From Tolypeutes matacus (Eukaryota; Chordata; Mammalia; Cingulata; Chlamyphoridae): a stretch of DNA of 64,000 bases. A program made the position numbers and the translations under genes. Position 1 is the first letter of the stretch. Each line of letters begins with the position of its first letter. The notes beneath the pieces were generated by a model that saw only the letters and a program-made list of their open reading frames with translations, did no database searches and was not told the origin of the DNA. Of this stretch, positions 1 through 13,536 are shown piece by piece. The stretch lies in contig JAKSZT010037276.1 of assembly GCA_026826555.1 (NCBI GenBank), forward strand, positions 1,736,844-1,800,843, in the 5' to 3' direction.

Positions 1-1171
1 AGAAAGAATTTTTCTACCTACTCTGAGAATGCTAATTGTCCCAGAAATACTTCACCCTTTTAAACAGCAAGCTTTTAAAATATAAGAGACATCAATGATG
101 TGAATTCATGTGGAATCCATTTTTCATAGAAATATTTTGAACAGACATTCTTCGTAATGGTTTATGAAATAATTTACACTATTCTAATTTGAGAATAATC
201 ATTAGAGGAAAAGGAATACTTATCAGTGATTTCTCCTTTTTTGAATAATCATTATTTTCAATCGATAATTCAGAGGACATATTTTACATGACTTCTCCTC
301 TGTTTACTGTACTCTTAGAAGTCTCCAGGTTTTGTTTCAAGAAAACCATTCCTGATTTTCTGGACATCTTTGGACCCAAAGGGGTTGTTGTTGAGTGCAG
401 AGTATGTGACGCAGTTGTCCATAGAAAAATCCTTTCTCATCTTTTATATTGTAATTTTTCTGGATGTACTGGAAATAATATCAAACTCATTCTTAAAAAG
501 AAAGCAGAATCCACAGATACCCCAATGAAAATCCAAGGAACACAGAAGAGTAACAGCTACAAATCTCACAATATCTCCTACACTTAGTGAAAGCCCCTGT
601 GCAAATCCAGGGGAGTTAAAGAAATGTGAGAGTCCACAAGGGGACAAAGAGGGACTCGCCTATCCAGGCATATTTTGGGGGAGATGAATGGTTGATGATA
701 GTCAAGGAACTAAGCCATCAATCCCATGGTACCACCCTCGATTCTATGCAACCTTGATTATAGCCTCCAACAATGAAGAGAACAAAAGGAAAACGTCTTT
801 AGTGAAAAAGGTTAATCTAAACCTCCATGTTTTACTTTGGCAAACATTTCTCTCAATCTAAATTTTAGTGATGGATATGGTTCATTCATGAGCATACATA
901 AACTTGAAGAGTAGAACAAAACTCATGATTGTACAAACACAAGGGGCATAACAACTTTCAGGGTCTCATTCACACACATCCATCAGTAAAATGAAATGTG
1001 GTTCATTTTTTATAACGTGAAGAGAGCATCATTGAAGCACCTCTAATAACTATGATCCACGGTTCGAGTTGTGTGTACATGTCCTGACATTCACACTATG
1101 TTGAAAAGAAATCACTTTTATTGATACATATTAATCTAATATCATATTTATCCCATGTGTACGTTCCCTGG
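1..1171 (-). repeat. Block A: partial inverted macrosatellite copy
   Basis: This stretch reads as the reverse complement of the unit, from about phase 2620 down to about phase 1410. The left end is cut by the window edge. The right end breaks at about 1171, where the phrase acgttccctgg runs straight into forward-oriented ttatcaattgaaaataagg. It carries a 99-codon version of the recurrent open frame at 288-587. Confidence 0.9.
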
Positions 1172-1672
1172 TTATCAATTGAAAATAAGGATTATTGTAA
1201 AATGGAGGATTCACTGATAAGCATTCCTTTTCCTCTAATGATTATTCTCCAAATTAGAGAAGTGTAAATTATTTCTTAAACCATTAGGAAGAAGGTCTGT
1301 TCCAAATATTTCTATGAAAAATGTATTCCACATGAATTCACATCATTGATGTCTCTTATATTTAAAAAGCTTGTGGTTTAAAAGGGTTAAGTATTTCTTG
1401 GACAATTAGCATTCTCAGTGTAGGAAGAAAAATTCTTTCTCTCTTAGTAAGGATTTATTTGTAGATGATCATTGATATTTAACCATTCTTTTAAAAACTG
1501 CATTTCACTGAGTACATTATAAAGGTTTTCTTTATTTTAAATGCACAAAATTGGCCAAATAGAGACTTTCCCCCTATTTTGAGTTAGATCATGTTCTCAC
1601 TGCCAAACTTACATATTCTTCTGTTTGTAAATATATATTTCTTAACAGAATGTGTAAATTAACCAAAAATTT
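1172..1672 (+). repeat. Partial macrosatellite copy at the start of block B
   Basis: Forward-oriented unit sequence from about phase 2312 to the end of the unit. It begins abruptly at the orientation switch near 1171 and runs without a break into the first full copy. Confidence 0.9.
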
Positions 1673-4522
1673 ATGCACTCAGTCACAGTACTCATAGCAT
1701 TTTCCTCAGCATCCCACTGCATGGTGGGGGAATGTTCTTTACCAAATGTGACATTTTTCTCCCCAGCCACCAAAATTACTATATGTTCAAAACTCATTTT
1801 CAATGCCCTGCCTTCAGCATTTCTGGAGAGTTGGATTTACGTGTTGATTCTGTTTTAAATAGTCTTGTGTTTTAATTTTTTTCCACATAGTGGTATTTGA
1901 CTAGTGGATATTTTTTCATTTACTTCAAAATTTGAGAATTAGAGATTAGCTTTTTTTCTACAGGATGGTATTCTTCTGCTGTTTTCCAATTTTTAACAGT
2001 GCCTTCTCTCATGCTGCTGTCTTTTCCAAAGAGCCCATCTTCCATTGCCCAGATCTCCATATGATTTGTCTGCGGTATTGTTTGTGCAACACCCACTTAA
2101 GAAACCTTCTGTTTAGGAGCAGAAAAAAGACAAGCCAGACTATTTTCTAAGATGCTCTTCTTGCACGCTTTTTCTGGCTCAGCAAGAAAAGGGTGACCTG
2201 GATTCTAGCTTTCCAAATTACACCAGAGGGCGCCCTTTGGAATTCAGGGAAAGGAGTTCAATTTCATGTTACTTGAAAAGGCAATCCATTACATTAAATG
2301 GGATGTATCAGGTGGCTGGTGACTTTTGATAATGATGATACTTCACTGAGATAACAACACTTGCTCTTTTTATTCTCATGGGTTGCTCTGTCCTGGGATT
2401 CCATTGCTCTGAGTTTCTCTGCTCGAAATTACCACAGTTTTCCAAGTGATGAAGTTATGTACGAGAATTTATGCCAATGAGATCGGTGCAATTCCCAAAC
2501 AGGAATTTTTTACTCATAAAGAATGAACCCCTTGAGGGAAATAACATGATAAAAAAAAATTTTCATACCTAGAGATCATTATGTCCAAATGTTTGACGTG
2601 TAATGTAATAAAGTAAATTTTATTTTCCTTTATTTCCATCATTCAGATAAATTATTTTCCTTTATAAGTGTTTCTCTCCTAGTTTCCCTTTCTTATTATT
2701 GATTCTTTCAAATCTAAACTACCCTACTCTCCCTTTTAAAATTAGCAATTTCTTTAGTCTAATTTCCATTTCAGTTTATAACTTTACAATGAAGACACTT
2801 TCATCAGCTTTAAAAGAGCCATTCATTGTTCTCTTTGTCCACATGATGTGGTATANNNNNNNNNNAAAGAGCCATTCATTGTTCTCTTTGTCCACATGAT
2901 GTGGTATAGAGCTCATATCAATAAAATAGATAGACAACCCCCCAAAAATCTTCAAGGTAAACCAGGATATCACCTATGCTTGGCTGTGCCAAGTTAGGAT
3001 TGAAAAATGTATTATTTCTTAATGACCTGATTTTACTTTTTTAATTATACTACTTATGGTGATTTTTAAAAGGCATAATTATGATTCAAGGGATGATAAC
3101 CCACATCTGGGAATCTTCAAAACACCAGAGAATGTATACATGGTATAAATATGATATTGGAATAATATATATCAATGAAAGTGATTTGATTTCACTGTAG
3201 TGAGAAAGCCAGTTCATGTACACACAAGTCGAGCGGCGGATCATAGTGATTAGGTGGGTTTCAAAAATGCTCTCTCTCCGTTACAAAAAATAAATCACAT
3301 TTCATTTTACTGCTGGATTTGGGTGAATGGGACCTGAAAGTTGTTACGCCCCTTGTGTTTGTTAAGATCATGAGTTTGCTCTACTCTTCAAGTTTATGTA
3401 TGCTCATGAATGAAACGTATCCATCACTAAAAATTAGATTGAGAGAATTGTTGCCCAAACTAAAACATGTAGGTTTAGAATTACCTTTTCTCTAAGGAGG
3501 CATTCATTTTCTTCTTTTCATTGTTGGAGGCTATAATCAAGGTTGCATAGAATCGAGGGAGGTACCCTGGGCTTGATGGCTTAGTTCCTTGACTTTCATC
3601 AACAATCATCTCCCCCACAATATGCCTGGGTAGGCGAGTCCCTCTTTGTCCACTTGTGAAACTTAACGTTTCCTTAACTCCCCTGGATTTGGGCAGGGGC
3701 TTTCACAAAGTTTTGGAGATATTTTGAGATTTGGATCTGTTTCTCTACTGTGTTCCTTGGATTTTGATTGTTTATCTGGGGATTCTGCTTTCTTTTTAAA
3801 CATGTGGTTGATTTTATTTCCAATACTTCCTAAAAAATTGCAATATACCAGATGAGAAATGATTTTTCTATGGACAACTGTGTCACATACTCTGCACTTG
3901 AGAACCATCACTTCGGGTTAAAAGAGGCCCAGAAATTTAGAAATGTTTTTTATGAAACAAAACTTGGAGCCTTCTACGAGTAAAGTTAATGATGGAGATT
4001 CAAGTAAAACATCTCTTCTGAATTACCAATTGAAAATAGTGATTATTCAAAAATGGATGAATCACTGATAAGCATTTCTTTTCCTATAATGATTATTCTC
4101 CAAATTAGAGTAGTGTAAATTATTTCATAAACCATTAGGAAGAATGTCTGTACCAAATATTTCTATGAAAAATGTATTCCACATGAATTCACATCATTGG
4201 TGTCTCTTATATATAAAAAGCTTGCTGTTTAAAAGGGTTAAGTATTTCTTGGAAAATTAGCATTCTCAGAGTAGTTACAAAAATTCTTTCTCTCTTAGTA
4301 AGGATTTATTGGGAGATGATCATTTATAATTAACCATTCTTTCCAAATTTTCATTTCACTGAGTACTTTAAAAAGGTTTTCTTTATTTTAAATACACAAA
4401 ATTTGCCAATTAGAGACTGTCCTCTTATCTGAGTTAGATCATGTTCTCACTGCCAAACTTACACATTCTTAAATTTGCAAATATATATTTCTTAACAGAA
4501 TCTGTAAATTAACCAAACATTT
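1673..4522 (+). repeat. Macrosatellite copy B1, contains the assembly gap
   Basis: Full forward copy of 2850 bases. The excess over the usual length is explained by a 10-N gap and a 43-base duplicate beside it (53 bases). Without these it would be about 2797 bases. Confidence 0.93.
2856..2865. other. Assembly gap of 10 Ns flanked by a 43-bp exact duplicate
   Basis: Ten Ns at 2856-2865. The 43 bases before the gap (2813-2855) are identical to the 43 bases after it (2866-2908), and other copies of the unit have this segment only once. The simplest reading is two overlapping contig ends joined by a placeholder gap without being merged. The two open frames crossing this spot are artefacts of the gap. 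Confidence 0.95.
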
Positions 4523-4779
4523 ATGGACTCGGTCACAGAACTCATAGCATTTTCCCCTGCATCCCACCACACTCTGGTGGAATGTTCCTTACCAAACAAG
4601 ATAAAATGTCGTGACACTGTTCTCCCCAGCCACCAACAATACTACATGTTCAAAACTAATTTTCCATGCCATTCTTTCACCATTTCTGGGGAGTTGAGTG
4701 TACGTGTTGAGCCTGTTTTAAACACTCTTGTATTTTAAATTTTTCCTTCATATTGGTAATTGATGAGTGGATATTTTTT

Positions 4780-5076
4780 TTATTTTACTTCAAAATTTGA
4801 GAAGTAGAGATTAGCTTCTTTTCTCCAGGATTGCATTTTCTGCTCTTTTCCAATTTTATCACTGCCTTCCCTCATGCTGCTGAGTTTTCCAACGAGCCCA
4901 TCTTCCATTGCCCAGATCTCCATATTAATTGTTTTCGGCATTGTTTGTGCAACACCCACATAAGAACCCTTCAGTTTAGGAGCAGAAAAAACATGCCAGA
5001 CTATTGCTAAAACGCTCTTCTTACACATTTTTCCTGGCTCACCAAGGAAAGGGTGACTGAGATTCAAGCCTTCCAA
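4780..5076 (-). other. Recurrent frame 2, longest version (98 codons), probably not coding
   Basis: Minus-strand frame at phase 553 to 257. Shorter versions of the same frame occur at 9153-9374, 19439-19645, 49092-49319 and 51780-52001. All share the core MEIWAMEDG and a charged C-terminal part (KIGKEQ). Most copies have a TAG a little upstream of the PGK-CKKS segment; here it is TTG, which lengthens the frame. I recognise no family. The opposite strand is also open over part of this stretch in several copies, so openness here may reflect composition. I treat it as a possible fossil frame, not a gene. Confidence 0.25.
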
Positions 5077-5481
5077 TTTACAGCAGAGTTGGCCCTTTGG
5101 AATTCAGGGAATGGAGTTCAATTTCATGTTATTGAAAAGACAATCCATTGCATTAAATAGGATGTATCAGGTGGCTGGTGACTTTAGATAATGATGATAC
5201 TTCACTGAAATGACAACATTTGCTCTTTTTATTCTCATTGATTCCTCAGCCCTGGGATTTCATTGCTCTGAGTTTCTCTGGTTAAAATTACTATGGTTTT
5301 CCAAGTGATGAAGTTATGTATGGGAATTTATGCCAATGAGATAGGTTCAATTCCCAAAAAGGAATTTTTTACTCATAAAGAATGAATGCCTTGAGAGAAA
5401 TCACATGTTAAAAAAAATTATTTCATACATAGAGATCATTATGTCCAAATGTTTGACATGTTATATCATAAATAGAATTTT

Positions 5482-5654
5482 TTTTAAGATTTTATTTATT
5501 TATTCATTTATCCCCCCCTTTGCTGCTTGTGGTCCCTGGGTCAGCTAACCACGCCTTGCGGCATGCTTGTCTTCACCAGGAGGCCCCGGGAACCGAACCC
5601 GGGGCCTCCCATATTGTAAACGGGAGCCCTACTGATGAGCCACAGTGACTTCCC
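5482..5654 (-). mobile_element. tRNA-derived SINE (xenarthran DAS-type), minus strand
   Basis: Read on the - strand, the element starts GGGAAGTCACTGTGGCTCA, continues through an intact B-box-like GGGTTCGGTTCCC and a CCTCCTGGTGAAG stretch, and ends in an (AAAT/GAAT) simple tail and poly-A. The 15-base string cataaatagaatttt flanks it at 5467-5481 and 5655-5669 as a perfect target-site duplication, the mark of LINE-assisted retroposition. The unit reads straight through this site in other copies. From memory this matches a tRNA(Ala)-derived SINE family of armadillos and their relatives; family assignment needs a repeat-library search. Confidence 0.9.
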
Positions 5655-8600
5655 CATAAATAGAATTTTATTTTCATTTATATCCATCATTCAGACAAAT
5701 TATTTTCCTTTATAACTGTTTCCATCCAAGTTTCCCTTTCTTATTACTGATTCTTTGAAATCTAAACTAACCTTACACTCCCTTTTAAAATTAGCATTTT
5801 TTTAGTCTAATTTCCTTTTCAGTGTATAACTTTACAGTGAAGACATTTTCATCAGCTTTAAAAAAGCCATTAATTGTTCTCTTTGTCCCCATGATGTGGT
5901 ATAGAGCACATATCAATAAAATAGATAGAAAACCCCCCAAAAATATTCAACATAAACCAGGAAATCACCTATGCTTGGCTACTTCAAATAAACATGGAAA
6001 AGTGAATTATTTTTAATGACCTGATTTTACTTTTTTAATTAAAATTATTATAGTGATTTTTAAAAGGCATAGTAATGATTCAAGGGATGGTGGCCCACCT
6101 CTGGGAATCTGCAAAGCCCCAGGGTATGTATTCATAAGATACAAATGATATTGGATTAATATGTATCAATAAAAGTGATTTCTTTTCAATAGAGAGGGAA
6201 AGTTCAGGACTGTACACACAAGTCGAGCGGTGGATCATAGTTATTATGGGTGTTTGAATGATGCTTTCGCCACATTATAAAAAATCAATCACATTTCATT
6301 TTACTGCAGGATGTGTGTGAATGGGACCCTGAAAGTTGTTATGCCACTTGTGTTTGTAAGATGAGTTTGCATTCTTCTGCCCTTTTCAAATTTTAGCAGT
6401 GCCTTCTCTCATGCTGCTGCCTTTTCCAAAGAGCCCATCTTCCATTTCCCAGATCTCTATATACTTTGTCTGCGGCATTGTTTGAATAACACCAGCTTAA
6501 GAACCCTTCAGTTTAAGGAGCAGAAAAAAGACATACCCGACTATGTGCTAAGACTCATTTCTTGCACGTTATTCCTGGCTCACCAAGGAAAGGGTGTCCA
6601 GGATTCTAGATTTCCAAGTTACACCAGAGGGCGCCCTTTGGAATTCAGGGAAAGAAGTTCAATTTCATGTTACTTGAAAGGGCAATCCATTGCATTAAAT
6701 GAGATGTATCAGGTTGATGGTGATTTTTGATAATGATGATACTTCACTGAGATGACAACATTTGCTCTTTCTATTCTCAAGGGTACCTCTGCCCTGGGAA
6801 TCCATTGCTCTGAGTTTCTCTGCTCGAAATTACTATGGTTTTCCAAGTGATGAATTTATGTATGGGAATTTATGCCAATGAGATCTGTGCAATTCCAAAA
6901 GAGGAATTTTTTACTCTTAAAGATTGAACGCCTTGAGGGAAATAACATGATAAAAAAATTATTTCATATCTAGAGATAATTATGTCCTAATGTTCGACGT
7001 GCTATGTAATAAATAAAATTTTATTTTCCTTTATCTCCATCATTCAGACAAGTTATTTTCCTTTATAAGTTTTTCTATCCTAGTTTCCCTTTCTTACTAT
7101 TGATTCTTTCCAATCTAAACTAACATTATATTCCCTTTTAAATTTAGCAATTTCTTTTGTCTAATTTGCATTTCAGTTTATATCTTTACGTTGAAGACAT
7201 TTTCATCAGCTTTGAAAAAGCCATTCATTGTTCACTTTGTCCACATGTTATGGTATAGAGCATATATCAATAAAATAGATAGACAACCCCCCAAAAATAT
7301 TCAATATTAACCAGGAAATCACCTAGGCTTGGCTGTGTCAAGAAAGGATTGAAAAGTGAATTACTTCTTAATGACATGATTTTTCTTATTTTATTATAAT
7401 TATTAGAGTGATTTTTAAAAGGCATTGTAATGATTCAAGGGATGGTGGCCCACCTCTGGGAATCTACAAAACAACAGGGAATGTACACTTGGGATTAATA
7501 TGATATTGGATTAATATGTATCAATAAAAGTGATTATTTTTCAAAATAGTGGGAATGTCAGGAGTTGTACACACAAGTTGATCCATGGATCATAGTTACT
7601 AGGTCTGTTTGAACGATGCACTCGCCACGTTATAATAAATGAATCACATCTCATTTTACTGCACAATTTGTGTGAGTGGGACCCTGAAAGTTGTTATGCA
7701 CCTTGTGTTTGTAAGATCATGAGTTTTGCTCTACTCTTCTAGTTCATGTATGCTCATGAATGAACCATACCCAGCACTAAAAATTAGATTCAAAGAAATG
7801 TTGGCCAAGGTGAACCATGGAGGTTTAGAATTTCTGTAAAGAGGTATTCATTTTGTTCTCTTCATTGTTGGAGGCTAAAATCAAGTTTGCATAGAATGGA
7901 GGGAGGGGCCCTGGGTTTGATGGCTTAGTTTCCTGACTTTAATTAACCATTCATCTCCCCCATGATATGCCTGGATAGGCTAGTCCCTCATTGTCCACTT
8001 GTGGACCCTAACATTTCCTTAACTCCCCTGGATTTGGGCAGGGGCTTTCACGAAGGGTAGGAGATATTGTGAGATTTGGAGCTGTTACTCTTCTTTGTTC
8101 CTTGGATTTTGATTTGGGTATCAGTGGATTCTGCTTTCCTTTTGAGAATGAGGTTGATTTTATTTTCAGTACTTTCTGAAAAATTACAAATAGCCAATGA
8201 GAAATGCTTTGGTAAGGAATACTGTGTCACATACTCATCACTTGAGAACATCTTCTTTGGGTTCAAAGAGGTCCAGAAAACCAGGAATGGTTTCTTGAAA
8301 CAAAACCTGGAGCCTCCTAAGAGTACAGAAAACAATGGATAAGTCACATAAAATATCTTCTCTCAATTATCGATTGAAAATAATGATTATTCAAAAATGG
8401 AAGAATCACTGATATGCATACTGTTTCCTCTAATGATTATTCTCCAAATTGGAGTAGTGTAAATTATTTCATAATCCATTAGGAAGAACCTCTGTTCCAA
8501 ATATTTCTATGAAAAACATATTCCACATGAATCCACATCATTGATGTCTCTTATATTTAAAAAGCTTGATGTTTAAAAGGGTTAAGTATTTCTTGGACAG

Positions 8601-8865
8601 TTAGCATTCTCAGCATAGGTAGAAAAATTCTTTCTCTCTTAGTAAGGATTTATTGCTAGATGTTTATTGATATTAAACCATTCTTTTCAAATCTGCATTT
8701 CACTGAGTACTTTAAAAAATTTTCTTTATTTTAAATACACAAATTTGCCAATTAGAGACTGTCATCCTTATCTCAGTTAGATCATGTTCTCACTGCCAAA
8801 CTTACACATTCTTCTGTTTGTAAATATTTATTTCTTAACAGAATCTTTAAATTAACCAAACATTT

Positions 8866-11667
8866 ATGCACTCGGTCACAGTACTCATAGCATTTTCCAC
8901 CAGCATCCCATTACACTGTGGTGGAATGTTCCTTACCAAACATGATAAAATGTCGTGACATTGTTCTCCCCAGCCACCAACAATACTATATGTTGAAAAC
9001 TCATTTTCCATGCCCTGCCTTCACCATTTCAGGAGAGTTGTGTGTAGGTGTTGAATATTTTTTAAACACTCTTGTGTTTTAACTTATTTTACGTAGTGAT
9101 AATTGACTGGTGGATATTTTTTCATTTTACTTCAAAATTTGAGAATTAGAGATTAGCTTCTTTTCTCCACGATTGCATTCCTCTGCTCTTTTCCAATTTT
9201 AGGATTGCCTTCTCTCATGCCGCTGTCTTTCTCAAAGAACCTATCTTCCATTGCCCAGATCTCCATATATTTTGTCTGCGGCATTATTTGAGTAACACCC
9301 ACATAAGAACCCTTCAGATTAGGAGCAGAAAAAAGACATGCCAGACTATTTGCTAAGACGTTCTTCTTGCACATTTTTCCTGGTTCACCAAGGAAAGCGT
9401 TACCGGGATTCTAGCTTTCCAAGTTACACCAGAGGGCCTCCTTGGCAATTCAGGGAAAGGAGTTCAATTTCATGTTACTTGAAAAGGCAATCCATTGCAT
9501 TAAATGGGATGTATCAGGTGGCTGGTGACTTTTGATATTGATGATATTCACTGAGATGAAAACTTTTGCTCTTTTTATACTTATGGGTTACTCTGCCCTG
9601 GGATTCCATTGCTATGGGGATCTCTGGTTAAATTACTATGGTTTTCCAAGTGATGAAATTATATATGGGAATTTATGCCAATGAGATAGGTTCAATTTCC
9701 TAACAGGAATTTTTTACTCATAAAGAATGAATGCCTTGAGGAAAATAATATGATAAAAAAATTATTTCATATCTAGAGATCATTATGTCCAAAGGTTCGA
9801 CGTGGAATATCATAAGTAGAATTTTATTTCCATTTATTTCCATCATTCAGACCAATTATTTTCCTTTATAAGTGTTTCTATCCTGGTTTCCCTTTATTAT
9901 TATTGATTCTTTCAAATCTAAACTAACCTTACACTCCCTTTTAAAATTAGCAATTTCTTTACTCTAATTTCCATTTCAGTTTATAACTTTACAATGAAGA
10001 TATTTCACCAGCTTAAAAAAGCCATTCTTTTTTCTCTTTGTCCTCATGATGTGGTATAGAGCAACTATCAATAAAATAGATAGACAACCCATCCAAAAAT
10101 ATTCAAGGTAAAACAAGAAATCACCTATGCTTGTCTGTGTCAAGTAAGGATTGAAAAGTGAATTATTTCTTAATGACCTAATTTTTCTTTTTTATTATAA
10201 TTTTTGTAGTGATTTTTAAATGTCATAATAATGATTCAAGGGATGATTGCTCACCTCCGGGCATCTACAAAACACCAGGGAATGTACACATGGGATAAAT
10301 ATGATATTGGATTAATATGTATCAATAAAAGTGATTTCATTTCAAAATAGTGGGGATGTCAGGACATGTACACACAAGTTGAGCCACGGATCATATTTTT
10401 ACAGGTGTTTCAACGATGCTCTCTCCACGTTTTAAAAAAAGTATCACATTTCATTTTCCTCTGGAAGTGTGTTAATCGGACACTGAAAGTTGTTATGCCC
10501 CTTGTGTTGGTAAGATGAGTTTTGCTCTACTCTTCAAGTTTATGTATGCTCAAGAATGAACCATATTCATCATTAAAAATTAGATTGAGAGAAAAGTTCA
10601 CCAAAGTAAAACATGGAGTTTTAGCATTACCTTTTTCTCTAAAGAGGTATTCGTTTTGTTCCCTTCATTGTTGGAGCCTATAATCAAGGTTGCATAGAAT
10701 CGACGGAGGTACCCTGGGCTTGATAGCTTAGTTCCTTCTTTTTCATCAACCATTCATCTCCCCCATGATATGCCTGGAGAGGCGAGTCCCTCTTTGACCA
10801 CTTGTGACCCTAACATTTCCTTAAATCACCTGGTTTGGGGCACAGTCTTTCACAAAATGTAGGCGATATTGAGAGATTTGGAAATCTTACTCTTCAGTGT
10901 TCCTTGGATTTTGTTTGGGTATTAGTGGATTCTGCTTTCTTTTTGAGAATGAGGTTGATTTTATTTCCAGTACTTCCTGAAAAATTACACATAGCCAATG
11001 AGAAATGATTTTCGTATGGCTACTGAGTCACATACTCTGCACTTGAGAACATCTACTTTGGGTTCAAAGAGGTCCAGAAAATCAGGAATGGTTTTCTTGA
11101 AACAAAAACTGGAACCTTCTAAGAGTACAGTAAACAATGGAAAAGTCATGTAAAATATCTCCTCTGAATTATCGATTGAAAATAATGATTATTCAAAAAT
11201 GGAAGAATCACTGATAAGCATTCCTTTCAACTCTAAAGATTGTTCTCAAGATTAGAGTAGTGTAAATTAATTCATAAACCATTAGGAAGAACGTCTATTC
11301 CAAATATTTCTATGAAAAATATATTCCACATGAATTCACATCATTGATGTCTCTTATATTTAAAAAGTTTTCTGTTTAAAAGGGTTAAGTATTTCTTGGA
11401 CAATTAGCATTCTCAGTGTAGGTAGAAAAATTCTTTCTCTCTTAGTAAGGATTTATTGGTAGATGATCATTGATATTTAACAATTCTTTCAAAATCTGCA
11501 TTTCACTGAGTACTTTAAAAGTTTTCTTTATTTTAAGTAAACAAATTTGCCAATTAGATACTGTACTCCTAATCTGAGTTAGATCATGTTCTCACTGCCA
11601 AACTTACACAGGCTTCTGTTTGTAAATATATATTTCCTAACAGAATCTGTAAATTAACAAAACATTT
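8866..11667 (+). repeat. Macrosatellite copy B3
   Basis: Full forward copy of 2802 bases without visible rearrangement. It holds a 73-codon version of the recurrent minus-strand frame 2 at 9153-9374. Frame 1 of this copy is broken by stops and small indels. Confidence 0.93.
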
Positions 11668-13536
11668 ATGCCCTCTGTCACAGTACTCATAGCATTATCC
11701 TCCAGCATCCCACTACACTGTGGTGGAATGTTCCTTACCAAACATGATAAAATGTCGTGACATTGTTCTCACCAGCCACCCAAAATACTATATGTTCAAA
11801 ATTCATTTTCCTTGCCCTGTCTTCACCATTTCTGGAGAGCTGTGTGTACGTGTTGTGTCTGGTTTAAACACTCTTGTTTTTTAATTTTTTTCCACATAGT
11901 GGTAAATGACAGGTGGATATTTTTTCATTTTACTTCAAAATTTGAGAATTAAAGATAAGCTTCTTTTCTCCACGATTGCATTCTTCTTCTCTTTTCCAAT
12001 TTTAGCAGTGCCTTCTCTCATACTGCTGTCTTTTTCAAAGAGTCCATCTTCCATTGCCCAGATCTCCATATACTTTTTCTGTGGCATTGTGTGTGTAAAA
12101 CCCACATAAGAACCCTTCAGTTTAGGAACAGAAAAAACACATGGGATAAATATGATATTGGATTAATATGTATCGATAGAAGTGATTTCTTTTCAAAATA
12201 CTGGGAATGTAAGGACATGTACACACAAGTCCTTCCGCTGATTATAGTTATTAAGGGTATTTCAACGATGCTCACTCCACATTATAAAAAGTGAATCACG
12301 TTGCATTTTACTGCTGGATGTGTGTGAAGGGGACCCTGAAAGTTGTTATGACCCTTGTGTTTCTAAGATCATGAGTTTTGCTCTACTCTTCAAGTTTATG
12401 TATGCTCATGAATGAACCATACCCATCACTAAAAATTAGATTGAAGGAAATGCTGGCCTAAGTAAAACATGGAATTTTAGATTTACCTTTTTCTCTAAAA
12501 AGGTATTCGTTTTGTTCTCTTCATTGTTGGAGGCTATAATCAAGGTTGCATAGAATCGTGGGAGGTACACTGGGTGTAATGGCTTAGGTCCTTGACTTTA
12601 ATCAACCATTCATCTCCCCCATCATATGCCTAGATAAGCGAGTCCCTCTTTGTCCTCTTGTGGACCCTAACATTTCCTTAAATCCCCTGGTCTTGGGCAC
12701 GGTCTTTCACAAAATGTCAGAGATATTGAGAGATTTGGAACTCTTACTCTTCAGTGTTCCTTGGATTTTGATTGGCTATCTGTGGATTTTGCTTTCTTTT
12801 TAAGAATGACGTTGATTTTATTTCCAGGGCTTCCTGAAAAATGCAATATCGCAGATGAAAATTGATTTTTCTATGCACAACTGCATCATATAATCTGCAC
12901 TGGAGAACAACCTCTTTGCGTTCAAAGAGGTCCAGAAAATCAGGAATGGTTTTCTTGAAACAAAACCAGCAGCCTTCTAAGAGTACAGTAAACAATTGAG
13001 AATTTGTGTAAAATATCTCCTCTGAGTTATCAATTGAAAATAATGATTATTCAAAAATGGAGGAATCACTGATAAGCATTCTTTTTCCTCTAATGATTAT
13101 TCTCCAAATTAGGGTAGTGTAAATTATTTCATAAACCATTACGAAGGACGTCTGTTCCAAATATTTCTATCAAAAATGTATTCCACATGAATTCACATCA
13201 TTGATGTCTCCTATGTCTCTTATATTTAAAAAACTTGCTGTTTAAATGGGTTATGTATTTCTTGGACAATTAGCATTCTCAAAGAAGTTCGAAAAATTCT
13301 TTCTCTCTTAGTAAGGATTTATTTGTAGATGATCATTGATATTTAACCATTCTTTTCAAATCTGAATTTCACTGAGTATTTTAAAAAGGTTTTCTTTATT
13401 TTAAATACACAAAATTTGCCAATTACAGACTGTCCTCCTAATCTGAGTTATATCATGTTCTCACTGCCAAATTTACACATTCTTCTGTTTGTAAATATAT
13501 ATTTTTTAACAGAATATGTAAATTAACCAAACATTT
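11668..13536 (+). repeat. Macrosatellite copy B4 with a ~935-bp internal deletion
   Basis: Only 1869 bases to the next marker. At 12137-12142 the phrase ggaacagaaaaa, which should continue into gacatgccagac, runs into acacatgggataaat from about phase 1425. This removes about 935 bases. The two flanking consensus sequences share only a few A/C/T bases here, consistent with end joining at microhomology. Confidence 0.92.

Larger units (their letters stand above)
4523..8865 (+). repeat. Macrosatellite copy B2, composite of 4.3 kb
   Basis: The distance to the next marker is 4343 bases, made up of one unit (about 2805), one SINE with its target duplication (188) and an extra partial unit of about 1350 bases. 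The segment 4831-6367 (phase about 308 to 1660, with the SINE) is followed directly by a second version at 6368-7726. At the junction, gtaagatgagttt runs into gcattcttctgc. The two versions differ about as much as separate units do. Confidence 0.9.

Noticed and set aside
2699..2973. Open frames on both strands crossing the N run
   Set aside because: They contain the gap and the duplicated 43-mer, so the reading is an assembly artefact.
5482..5654. tRNA gene
   Set aside because: The tRNA-like part is the head of a SINE with a tail, poly-A and target duplication, not a free tRNA gene. The same applies to 39720-39905 and 57694-57884.
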